Source: an uncultured Eubacteriales bacterium (GTDB lineage Bacteria; Bacillota; Clostridia; Lachnospirales; Anaerotignaceae). Taken from it: a stretch of DNA of 29,607 nucleotides. The notes under the pieces were generated by a model. The model had not been told where the DNA came from. It did not search any database and was given only the letters and a program-made list of their open reading frames with translations. A program made the translations under genes and the position numbers. The stretch is from positions 1 to 29,607 of the forward strand of contig CAKTER010000001.1 in assembly GCA_934552695.1 (NCBI GenBank), given 5' to 3'. Positions 1-7,023 of the stretch are shown in pieces. Every line of letters starts with the position of its first letter. Within the stretch, counting starts at the first letter, position 1.

Positions 1-485
1 GCGACCGCTGGAGCAAGCTGGTTTGCAACTGTGCCTTCTCCGGAATGTCCGCCGTTTTGGGCTGCACCTTTGGGGACGTTTTGGATGACCCCAAGGCCGT
101 CAAGTGCGCCGAGTACATTGGCCGGGAATGCATCCGCACCTGCCATGCTCAGGGCTATGTGATGCCCGATATCGCTCCCGGTGTGCCGTTCGAGGGCAAC
201 ATCGACTTCCACAACGAAGAAGAGCGGAACGGCAAGGCCTATCAGATTTACTATGCCATTTATAACACCGCCAACCGGGCTTCCATCGCCTCCATGCTCC
301 AGGATATCCAAAAGGGCATCCCCTGCGAGATTATGGCCATTAACGGCGTGCTGTCCGAGGCCGGCCGGAAGTACGGCGTGCCCACCCCCGTGTGCGACAA
401 GGTCGTAGAAGTGGTACAGGGCATCGAGGCCGGGAAGTACAAACCCAGCTTTGAAAACCTGGATTTGTTTACGGTTTTTGAATAA
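1..485 (+). CDS. KPR-family dehydrogenase, C-terminal part (paralog 1)
   Basis: The reading frame is already open at position 3 (DRWSKLVCNCAFSGMS...), so the gene begins outside the window and only the C-terminal domain, about 161 codons, is seen. The visible part aligns without gaps in its core with the complete gene at 748-1779, at roughly four of five residues identical. It keeps the family's catalytic Lys in the RWSKLVCN segment, and the SMLQDI...CEIMAING segment with the Ser and Glu used by ketopantoate reductases. The Met at 45 is internal and not a start. It is followed by a GC-rich hairpin (arms 497-504 and 521-528) and a strong terminator, so it is probably the last gene of an upstream transcript. 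The role is inferred to be an NAD(P)-linked hydroxy/keto acid dehydrogenase; the substrate is unknown. Confidence 0.88.
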   Translation, partial: DRWSKLVCNCAFSGMSAVLGCTFGDVLDDPKAVKCAEYIGRECIRTCHAQGYVMPDIAPGVPFEGNIDFHNEEERNGKAYQIYYAIYNTANRASIASMLQDIQKGIPCEIMAINGVLSEAGRKYGVPTPVCDKVVEVVQGIEAGKYKPSFENLDLFTVFE

Positions 486-565
486 GATATACCAATCCCT
501 CCCGAGGGGGCTTTGGCCGCCGGGAGGGGTTCCCATGGAATCAAGCAATTGAGCAAGGCCACTCT

Positions 566-600
566 GGGCGGCTCCGCTGCGCAGCGGAGTCGCCCTTTTT
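566..600 (+). terminator. Rho-independent terminator after KPR paralog 1
   Basis: A 13-bp stem (566-578 with 583-595, one G-U pair, GCGC loop) is followed directly by TTTTT. It separates paralog 1 from the next KPR gene. The rest of the 486-747 gap shows no gene and no convincing -35/-10 pair, although a promoter for the gene at 748 is expected here. Confidence 0.9.
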
Positions 601-747
601 ATAAGCGCCGGGCGTTGACCGGGCGGAATTTTCCCGGGAAAGCGTTTTCGGGCTTTTACAAAAAAGCGGAGTGATTGCACCACAGCTTCCCTTTGCCAAC
701 AGCAACCCGTTGTGACAGGAACACACAAAGTAAAGGAGTGACTGGTA

Positions 748-1779
748 ATGTTTGAACGAATTGCGATTATGGGTACAGGTTCTTTGGGCACGATTTTAGG
801 GGCGTTTATTTCTAAGGCCCGGCAGGTGGATTTGATTGACGTCAATCAAGCCCACGTAGATGCTTTAAACGAAAGAGGGGCGCATATCTCCGGCTGGGTG
901 GATATGACCGTGCCGGTTACGGCCCTGACCCCCGACCAAATGGAGGGGGCCTACGACCTGTACATCTATATGGCCAAGCAGACCTATAACGAGAGCTGCT
1001 TGCCGCAAATGAAGAAGCATTCTCACGAAAATACCTATGTGTGCTGCTGCCAGAACGGGATTCCCGAAATGGCTGTGGCCGAATATTTTGGCAAGGAACA
1101 CACCATTGGCTGCACCGTGGGCTGGGGCGCTACCTGGCTGGGCCCCGGAGAGTCGGAGCTGACTACCACGATGGAGAACAGCAGCTTCCATATCGGCACG
1201 GTGGTGGGCCCCATTACCCCGGAGCTGCTGGAGGTAAAACAAATTTTGGAGCTGATGTGCCCCGCCATTGAAAGCGACAACCTGATGGGGGACCGCTGGA
1301 CAAAAATGGTGGCCAATTGTGCGTTTTCCGGGATGTCGGCGGTTTTGGGCTGCACCTTTGGCGAGGTGCTGGATGACCCCAAGGCCGTGAAGTGTGCCGA
1401 ATACATTGGCCGGGAGTGCATCCGGGTGACCCATGCCCAGGGCTATACCATGGAAAAGGTGGCCGGTGGGGCGCTGGACCCCGAGGCCAGCATCGATTTC
1501 CACAACGAGGAGGAGCGGAACAGCAAGGCCTATCCGTTCTATTATGCCATTTATAATACCGCCAACCGGCGCTCCATTGCCTCTATGCTCCAGGACATCC
1601 AAAAGGGCCGCCCCTGCGAGATTATGGCCATCAACGGGGTGCTGTCGGCTACGGGCAAACAGGTGGGCGTGCCCACCCCGGTGTGCGACAAGGTGGTAGA
1701 AATTGTGACCGGGATCGAAGCCGGGAAATATAAGCCCTGCTTTGAGAACCTGGAGCTGTTTACGGTTTTTGAGGCGTAA
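748..1779 (+). CDS. KPR-family (ApbA/PanE-fold) dehydrogenase, paralog 2
   Basis: This 343-residue protein has the two-domain ketopantoate-reductase fold. The N-terminal Rossmann motif GTGSLG is at residues 9-14, and an Asp ends the second strand (LIDVN). That Asp normally selects NAD over NADP, whereas E. coli PanE has a basic residue there. The catalytic Lys lies in DRWTKMVANCAFSG and the catalytic Glu in SMLQDIQKGRPCEIMAING, with the family spacing of 12 residues from the conserved Ser. The usual QNG-x-G loop reads QNGIPE. The start is supported by AAAGGAG about 8 nt upstream. It is probably co-transcribed with the gene at 1834. Pantothenate synthesis is unlikely given four paralogs beside beta-keto acid cleavage enzymes. 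It is more likely a catabolic dehydrogenase feeding them (inference). Confidence 0.9.
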   Translation: MFERIAIMGTGSLGTILGAFISKARQVDLIDVNQAHVDALNERGAHISGWVDMTVPVTALTPDQMEGAYDLYIYMAKQTYNESCLPQMKKHSHENTYVCCCQNGIPEMAVAEYFGKEHTIGCTVGWGATWLGPGESELTTTMENSSFHIGTVVGPITPELLEVKQILELMCPAIESDNLMGDRWTKMVANCAFSGMSAVLGCTFGEVLDDPKAVKCAEYIGRECIRVTHAQGYTMEKVAGGALDPEASIDFHNEEERNSKAYPFYYAIYNTANRRSIASMLQDIQKGRPCEIMAINGVLSATGKQVGVPTPVCDKVVEIVTGIEAGKYKPCFENLELFTVFEA

Positions 1780-1833
1780 GCCCGAAAATAAAACATCGCG
1801 ACGACAACAGGAAAACAACAGGAGGAATGACAG

Positions 1834-2871
1834 ATGTTTCAACGCATTGCATTGATGGGTACCGGCTCTTTGGGGACGATTTTAGGGGCTTTTATCAGCA
1901 AGGCCGGGTTCCCCATCGACTTGATTGACGCCAACCCTGCCCATGTGGCGGCCCTGAACGAAAAGGGCGCAACGGTAGTGGGAACGGTGGAAATGACGGT
2001 GCCCGTCCATGCCATTACCCCCGACCAGATGGAGGGGGAGTACGACCTGTACATTTACATGGCCAAGCAGACCTATAACGACAGCTGTTTGCCGCAAATG
2101 AAGAAGCATTCCCACGAAGGCACCATTGTGGTGTGCTGCCAAAACGGCTTGCCCGAGGCGGCGGTTTGCAAATACTTCGACAAGTCCCGGGTGTTCGGGG
2201 CGCCGGTGGGCTGGGGCGCTACCTTCAAGGGCCCCGGGGTCTCGGAATCCACCACCCTGCGGGACGCCCAGTGCTTTACCCTTGGCACGGTAGAGGGCCC
2301 TGTCACTCCCGAGCTGCGGGAGGTGGAAAAGGTACTGGCCGCTATGTGCCGTGTGGATTTGTCCGATAACCTGATGGGCCTGCGCTGGGCCAAGCTGCTG
2401 ATTAATGCGGCCTTTTCCGGCATGTCCACCGTGATTGGCGGCACCTTTGGAGACGTGTGCGATAACCCCGAGTCCCTGCGGATTGCTACCCACATTGGGC
2501 AGGAGTGCATCCGGGTGTGCGCCGCCGACGGGGTGGCGATGGTGCCTTTCCACGGCGCCGACGGGCCGTTGGATTTTACGCAGATTTATGACTTTAAAAC
2601 CGCCGCCGAGCTGCGGGTGGCGATGGATAAGGTAATTGAGATGAACTCGGTGAGCCGGCCCCTGGTGGCTTCCATGCTACAGGATTTGCGCCGGGGCTTG
2701 CCCTGCGAGGTGGACGCCATCAACGGGGTGGTGTCCGAAACCGGCGACCGGGTGGGCATCGACACCCCGTACAACGACCGGGCCATTGCCATTATCAAGG
2801 CCAAGCAGGCCGGGGAGCTGCCGGTGGAGGGCTGCATTTTGGATGGGTTCCCCGCAGAGGCCCTAAAGTGA
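1834..2871 (+). CDS. KPR-family dehydrogenase, paralog 3
   Basis: This 345-residue paralog of the flanking genes has the Rossmann motif GTGSLG near the N-terminus, LIDAN at the end of strand 2 (predicting NAD), QNGLPE in the substrate/cofactor loop, catalytic Lys in LRWAKLLINAAFSG and catalytic Glu in SMLQDLRRGLPCEVDAING. It starts 54 nt after paralog 2 behind AGGAGGAATGACAG, so the two are very likely one operon. It is clearly more diverged from paralog 2 than paralog 2 is from paralog 1. Its C-terminal domain also differs (HGADGPLDFTQIYDFKTAAEL...), which suggests a different acid substrate. The retained catalytic dyad argues for an active enzyme. The physiological substrate cannot be read from sequence. 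Confidence 0.9.
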   Translation: MFQRIALMGTGSLGTILGAFISKAGFPIDLIDANPAHVAALNEKGATVVGTVEMTVPVHAITPDQMEGEYDLYIYMAKQTYNDSCLPQMKKHSHEGTIVVCCQNGLPEAAVCKYFDKSRVFGAPVGWGATFKGPGVSESTTLRDAQCFTLGTVEGPVTPELREVEKVLAAMCRVDLSDNLMGLRWAKLLINAAFSGMSTVIGGTFGDVCDNPESLRIATHIGQECIRVCAADGVAMVPFHGADGPLDFTQIYDFKTAAELRVAMDKVIEMNSVSRPLVASMLQDLRRGLPCEVDAINGVVSETGDRVGIDTPYNDRAIAIIKAKQAGELPVEGCILDGFPAEALK

Positions 2872-2917
2872 AGCCTTGTCGGCCGGTTTGGGCCGGCTAG
2901 TTGAATACAGCAGTCTT

Positions 2918-2956
2918 GGGGGAAGTGCGCCGGAGCGGACTTCCCCCTGTTTGTGC
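2918..2956 (+). terminator. Probable terminator of the paralog 2-3 operon
   Basis: A perfect 9-bp stem (2918-2926 with 2939-2947) has a 12-nt loop and is followed by TGTTTGTG. The U-tract is poor, so termination may be incomplete. The remainder of the gap to 3136 shows no gene. Confidence 0.65.
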
Positions 2957-3136
2957 AAGGTGTTGAAGGGGACTCTTGTGAAAACGCCATCAATCCGGCG
3001 GGGAAGTGAGTTTTTGGTGCAAAAACAACAAAAACCATCCGTGACCACCCTTACAAAACACATGTTTTTTTCTAAAAGACAAAGGGCGGCATTATGGTAA
3101 CTTCGTTGAATTTGCGCAAAAAATTGCAAAAAAACC

Positions 3137-3295
3137 TCGCAATTTTCAATCTTTTTTGGTATACTTTCGTATGTATTAAGGAATGGGGATTTTACCGGGC
3201 GGCGCAGAGCCAATACCTGTGCGTTAACGTCACTCCCCCGCAGGACGTTCGATTCCGGCAGATCATATTATTTTACATTTGAGGAGGACTTTATT
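3137..3295 (+). promoter_or_regulatory. Promoter and 5' leader of the KPR4-BKACE1 operon
   Basis: An extended -10 (TGGTATACT, -10 hexamer 3160-3165) lies about 17 bp downstream of a weak -35 (TCGCAA, 3137-3142). The -10 overlaps a small palindrome ATAC-TTTC-GTAT. The inferred leader of about 120 nt contains a hairpin GCGCAG/CTGTGC (around 3203-3223) and ends with GAGGAGG (3281-3287) 8 nt before the start codon. The whole element recurs at 5617-5790 in front of BKACE2, with the -10, palindrome, stem and the sequence near the RBS conserved. Confidence 0.7.
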
Positions 3296-4321
3296 ATGAT
3301 GAACAGAATTGCTATCTGGGGTGCTGGTTCGCTGGGTACCATCCTGGGCGCTTACATTTCTAAGGCTGGCCTGGATGTAACCCTGATCGACGCTTACAAG
3401 GAGCACGTGGACACGCTGAACGCTAAGGGCGCCCATGTAACCGGCTTTGTAGATATGACCGTTCCCGTAAAGGCGGCTATGCCCGAGGACGTTCAGGGCG
3501 AGTTTGACCTGATTATTTATATGGCCAAGCAGACCTACAACGAAACCGCTATTCCTCAGATTGTTTCTCACTGCCATAAGGACACCATCATCTGCACCTG
3601 CCAGAACGGTATCCCCGAGCTGGCCGTGGCCAAGGCTTGGCCCAAGAGCCAGATTTGCGGCGCTCCCGTTGGTTGGGGTGCTACCTTTAAGGGCCCCGGC
3701 GAGTCCGAGCTGACTTCCGAAGTAGACGCCATGTCCTTCCATCTGGGTTCCGTAGAAGGCCCCGCTTATCCCTGGGTTTATGAAGTCCAGAAGGTTCTGG
3801 AGTGCATGTGCCCCACCCACGTTTCCGAAAACCTGATGGGCGACCGTTGGGCCAAGGTTCTGATTAACTCCGCTTTCTCCGGGATGTCCACCGTTATCGG
3901 CGGCACCTTTGGCGATGTGATGGACGATCCCGTTGGCGTGGTTTGCCTGGCCCGGATTGCCGGCGAGACCGTGCGCGCCTGCGCGGCTTCCGGCGTGAAG
4001 ATGGAGCCCTTTGCCGGTATCGACTTTGCTCAGGTCTTTGGCTACAAGGTCGGCGACAAGGAAGCCGAAGCCAAGGTCACTGCCATGATTCCCGTGGCCT
4101 TCAAGGCTCACCGTTCTCTGGAAGCTTCCATGCTGCAGGATCTGCGTAAGGGCCGGAAGTGCGAAATCGCCCAGATTGACGGCGTAGTAGCCGAGACCGG
4201 CGACGAGTTCGGCGTAGACACTCCCTTTGTGGATATGGTCATCAAGGTCGTTTCCGAGATCGAAGACGGCAAGCGCACCTACACCAAGGAGAACCTGAAG
4301 GAATTCGCTCCCATGGTGTAA
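3296..4321 (+). CDS. KPR-family dehydrogenase, paralog 4, coupled to BKACE1
   Basis: The protein has 341 residues (340 if the second ATG at 3299 is used). The Rossmann motif GAGSLG is at residues 9-14, Asp32 ends strand 2 (LIDAY, predicting NAD), Asn104 is in TCQNGIPE, catalytic Lys187 is in DRWAKVLINSAFSG, and Glu290 is in SMLQDLRKGRKCEIAQIDG. It is followed after 79 nt by BKACE1 with only an mRNA hairpin between, so the two are one operon. This KPR-BKACE unit was once duplicated as a block. Compared with paralogs 1-3 it uses more GCT/GTT/TCT/CGT codons, as do BKACE1 and the right-end fermentation genes, which suggests high expression. Inferred role: NAD-linked oxidation of a hydroxy acid to the beta-keto acid that BKACE1 cleaves. 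KPR-fold enzymes are known mainly for ketopantoate and opine-type reactions, so the chemistry needs testing. Confidence 0.92.
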   Translation: MMNRIAIWGAGSLGTILGAYISKAGLDVTLIDAYKEHVDTLNAKGAHVTGFVDMTVPVKAAMPEDVQGEFDLIIYMAKQTYNETAIPQIVSHCHKDTIICTCQNGIPELAVAKAWPKSQICGAPVGWGATFKGPGESELTSEVDAMSFHLGSVEGPAYPWVYEVQKVLECMCPTHVSENLMGDRWAKVLINSAFSGMSTVIGGTFGDVMDDPVGVVCLARIAGETVRACAASGVKMEPFAGIDFAQVFGYKVGDKEAEAKVTAMIPVAFKAHRSLEASMLQDLRKGRKCEIAQIDGVVAETGDEFGVDTPFVDMVIKVVSEIEDGKRTYTKENLKEFAPMV

Positions 4322-4347
4322 GAGCTTCTCAAGTCCTGTTGCTTTGA

Positions 4348-4369
4348 ACGGGGCCCCTTGGGGCCCCGT
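4348..4369 (+). promoter_or_regulatory. Intercistronic GC hairpin between KPR4 and BKACE1
   Basis: Perfect 10-bp arms (4348-4357 and 4360-4369: ACGGGGCCCC and its complement) are separated by TT. No U-tract follows, and the RBS of BKACE1 (GGAGG, 4388-4392) lies just downstream. It is therefore more likely a processing or stability hairpin than a terminator. The second copy of the unit keeps a weakened 7-bp form at 5889-5910. Confidence 0.6.
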
Positions 4370-4400
4370 CCGAATATAAATTGAATTGGAGGAATTTGAA

Positions 4401-5330
4401 ATGGCTAACAAAAGAATTATCAGCTGCTCGATTACCGGTTCTATCCACTCTCCCTCTATGTCTCCCTATCTGCCTGTAACCATCGACCAGATTGCTCAGA
4501 ACGCCATCGACGCTGCCAACGCCGGTGCCGCTTCCGTTCACATCCATGCTCGTGTTGGCGAAGGCGATATGTATGGCGCTCCCTCGTCCAAGATTGAGGA
4601 CTTCCAGGCCATCGTTGACAAGATCCGTGCCGTAAACAAGGATGTTATCATCTGCGTGACCACCGGCGGCGGCGCTGGCATGACCGTAGAGGAACGTGCC
4701 GCTGTTATCCCCGCTCTGAAGCCCGAACTGGCCTCCATGAACGCCGGTTCCTTTAACTGGGGCCTGTTCGCCATTGCTGACAACCCGAAAATCAAGTGGC
4801 AGCATGCTTGGGAGAAGCCCATGTACGAAATGACCTGGGACTTCATCTTTAAGAACACCTTCAAAGACATTAAGGGTATGCTGGAGATTATGAACGCCAA
4901 CGGCACCAAGCCCGAGCTGGAGTGCTACGATGTGGGCCACATCTACAACGTAAAGTGGATGATGGACAACGGCCTGATCCAGGGCAAGCCCTTCCTGCAG
5001 TTCGTTCTGGGCATCAACGGCGCTTGCGGCGCTTCGCCCGAGTCCATGTTCACCATGAAGGAAACTGCCGACCGGGTTCTGGGCGTAGGCAACTACAACT
5101 TCTCCGCTTTCGGCGCTGGCCGGATGGAGTACCCCGTTTGCATGACCTCTCTGCTGCTGGGTGGTAACCCCCGTGTTGGCATGGAAGACAACCTGAACGT
5201 TGGCAAGGGCAAGCCTGCTACCTGCAACGCTGACCTGGTCGAGAAGATGGTTAGCCTGATGAACCTGATGGACTACGAAGTAGCCACTCCCGACGAAGCC
5301 AGAGCCATTCTGGGCACCAACAAGAGATAA
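4401..5330 (+). CDS. Beta-keto acid cleavage enzyme (BKACE/DUF849), copy 1
   Basis: This 309-residue TIM-barrel protein is of the Kce/DUF849 family. These enzymes react a beta-keto acid with acetyl-CoA to give acetoacetate and a new acyl-CoA. Visible features are the zinc-binding HIH motif (His47, His49), STGG-like TTGGG after strand 3, QFVLGINGACGASPE, and the RVGMEDN motif holding catalytic Arg258, zinc ligand Glu262 and Asp263. The ITG-AE segment of Kce, where Glu14 binds the substrate amino group, reads ITGSIH here. The natural substrate is therefore unlikely to be 5-amino-3-oxohexanoate of lysine fermentation. The start at 4401 is set by GGAGG 8 nt upstream. It is the second gene of the KPR4 operon and ends at a strong terminator. 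The family call is firm; the substrate is unknown. Confidence 0.93.
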   Translation: MANKRIISCSITGSIHSPSMSPYLPVTIDQIAQNAIDAANAGAASVHIHARVGEGDMYGAPSSKIEDFQAIVDKIRAVNKDVIICVTTGGGAGMTVEERAAVIPALKPELASMNAGSFNWGLFAIADNPKIKWQHAWEKPMYEMTWDFIFKNTFKDIKGMLEIMNANGTKPELECYDVGHIYNVKWMMDNGLIQGKPFLQFVLGINGACGASPESMFTMKETADRVLGVGNYNFSAFGAGRMEYPVCMTSLLLGGNPRVGMEDNLNVGKGKPATCNADLVEKMVSLMNLMDYEVATPDEARAILGTNKR

Positions 5331-5346
5331 TTTTTGTACGAAGCTT

Positions 5347-5377
5347 AAAAACCGGGCCTTGTGCCCGGTTTTTTTGT
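5347..5377 (+). terminator. Terminator of the KPR4-BKACE1 operon
   Basis: The stem AACCGGGC/GCCCGGTT (5350-5357 with 5363-5370, loop CTTGT) is followed by seven T. The same terminator with the same flank (TTTTTGTACGAAGCTT) follows BKACE2, which marks the duplication boundary. Positions 5380-5616 show no recognisable gene. Confidence 0.92.
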
Positions 5378-5616
5378 CCGGTTTTTTTATAAGGAACGGG
5401 GAAGGGGGGCGCCAAGCTCCCTTTTTGATTTTCTGGTGCAAAAAAGCGGGAGGAACCCTCTTGTTGCAGGCTGTCCGGGAGAAGAAAGAAACGGAAACCG
5501 GCCCCCGATGGTCAAAACGGAGAAATTTTGTAAGAAATACATAAAAAATATGGTGTATACCTCGAAAAAAATGGATGGTATTTATTTGTTTGCGATAGTA
5601 CAGCATGGAATCCTAC

Positions 5617-5790
5617 TAAATTTATACAAAATTTTATAAAAAAATCTGGCAATTTTGAGATTTTTTTGATATACTAACGTATATAAGAAAAAGGAAATTT
5701 TTACCGGGTGGCGCAGACCCTGTGCCTATACGGAAAGCCCCGGCAGGACGTTGGTTCCGGTAGATTTTGTAGTTTACATTTGAGGAGGAC
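5617..5790 (+). promoter_or_regulatory. Duplicated promoter/leader in front of BKACE2
   Basis: This is a diverged copy of the element at 3137-3295. It has an extended -10 TGATATACT (hexamer 5670-5675), here inside a perfect ATATAC-TAAC-GTATAT palindrome. It also keeps GGCAATTTT in the -35 region, ACCGGG(T/C)GGCGCAGA, the stem GCGCAG/CTGTGC with its loop shortened to 3 nt, GGCAGGACGTT, and TTTACATTTGAGGAGGACTT. The RBS at its end no longer precedes an intact KPR gene, so the promoter presumably now drives BKACE2 alone. Confidence 0.75.
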
Positions 5791-5862
5791 TTCATTCCGA
5801 AAGCAAGACAGCAAGCGCACGGACATCCGGGAGAACCCGGAGAGATTTGCTCCCCTGATGGA
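5791..5862 (+). pseudogene. Remnant of a fifth KPR gene (3' tail only)
   Basis: Directly after the duplicated leader and RBS, where a KPR start codon would sit, the sequence instead matches the last ~19 codons of KPR4. DSKRTDIRENPERFAPLM here aligns with DGKRTYTKENLKEFAPMV there. About 970 bp of gene body is missing and the original stop is lost. The following bases (GGTTTTGAACGGGGC...GTCCGAA) match the KPR4-BKACE1 spacer. The simplest reading is tandem duplication of the whole KPR4-BKACE1 unit and then an internal deletion. A 75-codon frame (5708-5935) crosses the scar but is unlikely to be a functional gene. Confidence 0.8.
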
Positions 5863-5951
5863 AAGGATTCTCAACTCCGATGGTTTTGAACGGGGCTGGC
5901 AATGGCCCTGTCCGAACATACAATTTACTAAATAGATTGGAGGAATTTGAG

Positions 5952-6875
5952 ATGAAAAGAATTATCAGTTGTGCAATTACCGGCTCTATCCACTCACCTT
6001 CTATGTCCCCCTATCTGCCTGTAACCACGGACCAGATCGCCCAGAATGCCATCGATGCGGCTAACGCCGGCGCCGCTTCCGTCCACATTCACGCCCGTAT
6101 TGGCGAAGGCGAAAGATATGGCGCTCCCTCGTCCCGCATTGAGGACTTCCAGGCCATTGTAGACAAGATTCGCGCCGTAAACAAGGACGTTATCATCTGC
6201 GTGACCACCGGCGGCGGTTTGGGCATGACTCTTGAGGAACGCACGGCGGTTATCCCTACCCTGAAACCCGAATTGGCCTCCATGAACGCCGGTTCCATTA
6301 ACTGGGGTCTGTTTCCCATTGCCGAGAACCCCAAAATCAAGTGGCAGTATGCTTGGGAGAAGCCCATGTACGAAATGACCTGGGACTTCATCTTTAAGAA
6401 CACCTTTAAAGACATTAAGGGCGTGCTGGGGATTATGAATGCCAACGGCACCAAGCCCGAGCTGGAGTGCTACGATGTGGGCCACATCTACAACGTAAAG
6501 TGGATGATTGACAACGGCCTGATTCAGGGCAAGCCCTTTGTGCAGTTCGTTCTGGGCATCAACGGCGCTTGCGGCGCTTCGCCCGAAACCATGTTTTTGA
6601 TGAAGGAAACCGCCGACCGGGTCCTGGGCGTAGGCAACTACAACTTCTCCGCCTTCGGCGCCGGCCGGATGGAGTACCCCGTTTGTATGACGTCTCTGCT
6701 GCTGGGCGGGAACCCCCGGGTTGGTATGGAAGACAACCTGTACCTTGGCAAGGGCAAGGCGGCCACCTGCAACGCCGATTTGGTCGAAAAGATGGTTAGC
6801 CTGATGAACCTGATGGACTACGAAGTAGCCACTCCCGACGAAGCCAGAGAGATTTTGGGCACCACCAAGAGATAA
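5952..6875 (+). CDS. Beta-keto acid cleavage enzyme (BKACE/DUF849), copy 2
   Basis: This 307-residue protein is about 90% identical by eye to BKACE1, with the same HIH zinc motif, ITGSIH in place of ITGAE, and RVGMEDN catalytic motif. Substitutions cluster in a few spots (GDMYGAPSSK to GERYGAPSSR, GAGMTVEERAA to GLGMTLEERTA, SFNWGLFAIAD to SINWGLFPIAE), some near the predicted active-site mouth. It may therefore differ in specificity or simply be drifting. GGAGG 8 nt upstream sets the start at 5952. Unlike copy 1 it has no functional partner dehydrogenase of its own, because its KPR was deleted. It probably shares KPR4 or another paralog. The retained open frame and promoter suggest it is still selected. 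Confidence 0.92.
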   Translation: MKRIISCAITGSIHSPSMSPYLPVTTDQIAQNAIDAANAGAASVHIHARIGEGERYGAPSSRIEDFQAIVDKIRAVNKDVIICVTTGGGLGMTLEERTAVIPTLKPELASMNAGSINWGLFPIAENPKIKWQYAWEKPMYEMTWDFIFKNTFKDIKGVLGIMNANGTKPELECYDVGHIYNVKWMIDNGLIQGKPFVQFVLGINGACGASPETMFLMKETADRVLGVGNYNFSAFGAGRMEYPVCMTSLLLGGNPRVGMEDNLYLGKGKAATCNADLVEKMVSLMNLMDYEVATPDEAREILGTTKR

Positions 6876-6890
6876 TTTTTGTACGAAGCT

Positions 6891-6920
6891 TAAAAACCGG
6901 GCCTGGCGCCCGGTTTTTTT
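6891..6920 (+). terminator. Terminator after BKACE2
   Basis: The stem AACCGGGC/GCCCGGTT (6895-6902 with 6908-6915, loop CTGGC) is followed by a T-run. It is the duplicate of the terminator at 5347-5377. Confidence 0.92.
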
Positions 6921-7023
6921 ACGGGGTTTGTCTTGCTTTTTGGGGAGGAAACGGATATACTGTTCCATGAAGGAAACCGGGAAGCCGATGGGCCGAAACG
7001 GATTTGCGAACAGGAGGTTCGAT

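Noticed and set aside
601..747. TTGACC at 615-620 as promoter of KPR2
   Set aside because: No acceptable -10 lies 16-18 bp downstream.
3166..3295. Known riboswitch class in the KPR4 leader
   Set aside because: The leader is conserved between copies but no known aptamer signature could be recognised by eye.
748..4321. Pantothenate biosynthesis (panE) as the role of the KPR genes
   Set aside because: There are four tandem copies, no panB/panC/panD nearby, an altered QNG-x-G loop and an NAD-type Asp, and they are linked to BKACE. The fold is shared but the role is probably not.
3263..4411. A 382-codon open frame on the - strand opposite KPR4 (similar ones lie opposite the other KPR and BKACE genes)
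   Set aside because: It mirrors a well-supported coding gene, lacks an RBS, and parallel mirror frames occur opposite every paralog, as expected from shared codon bias.
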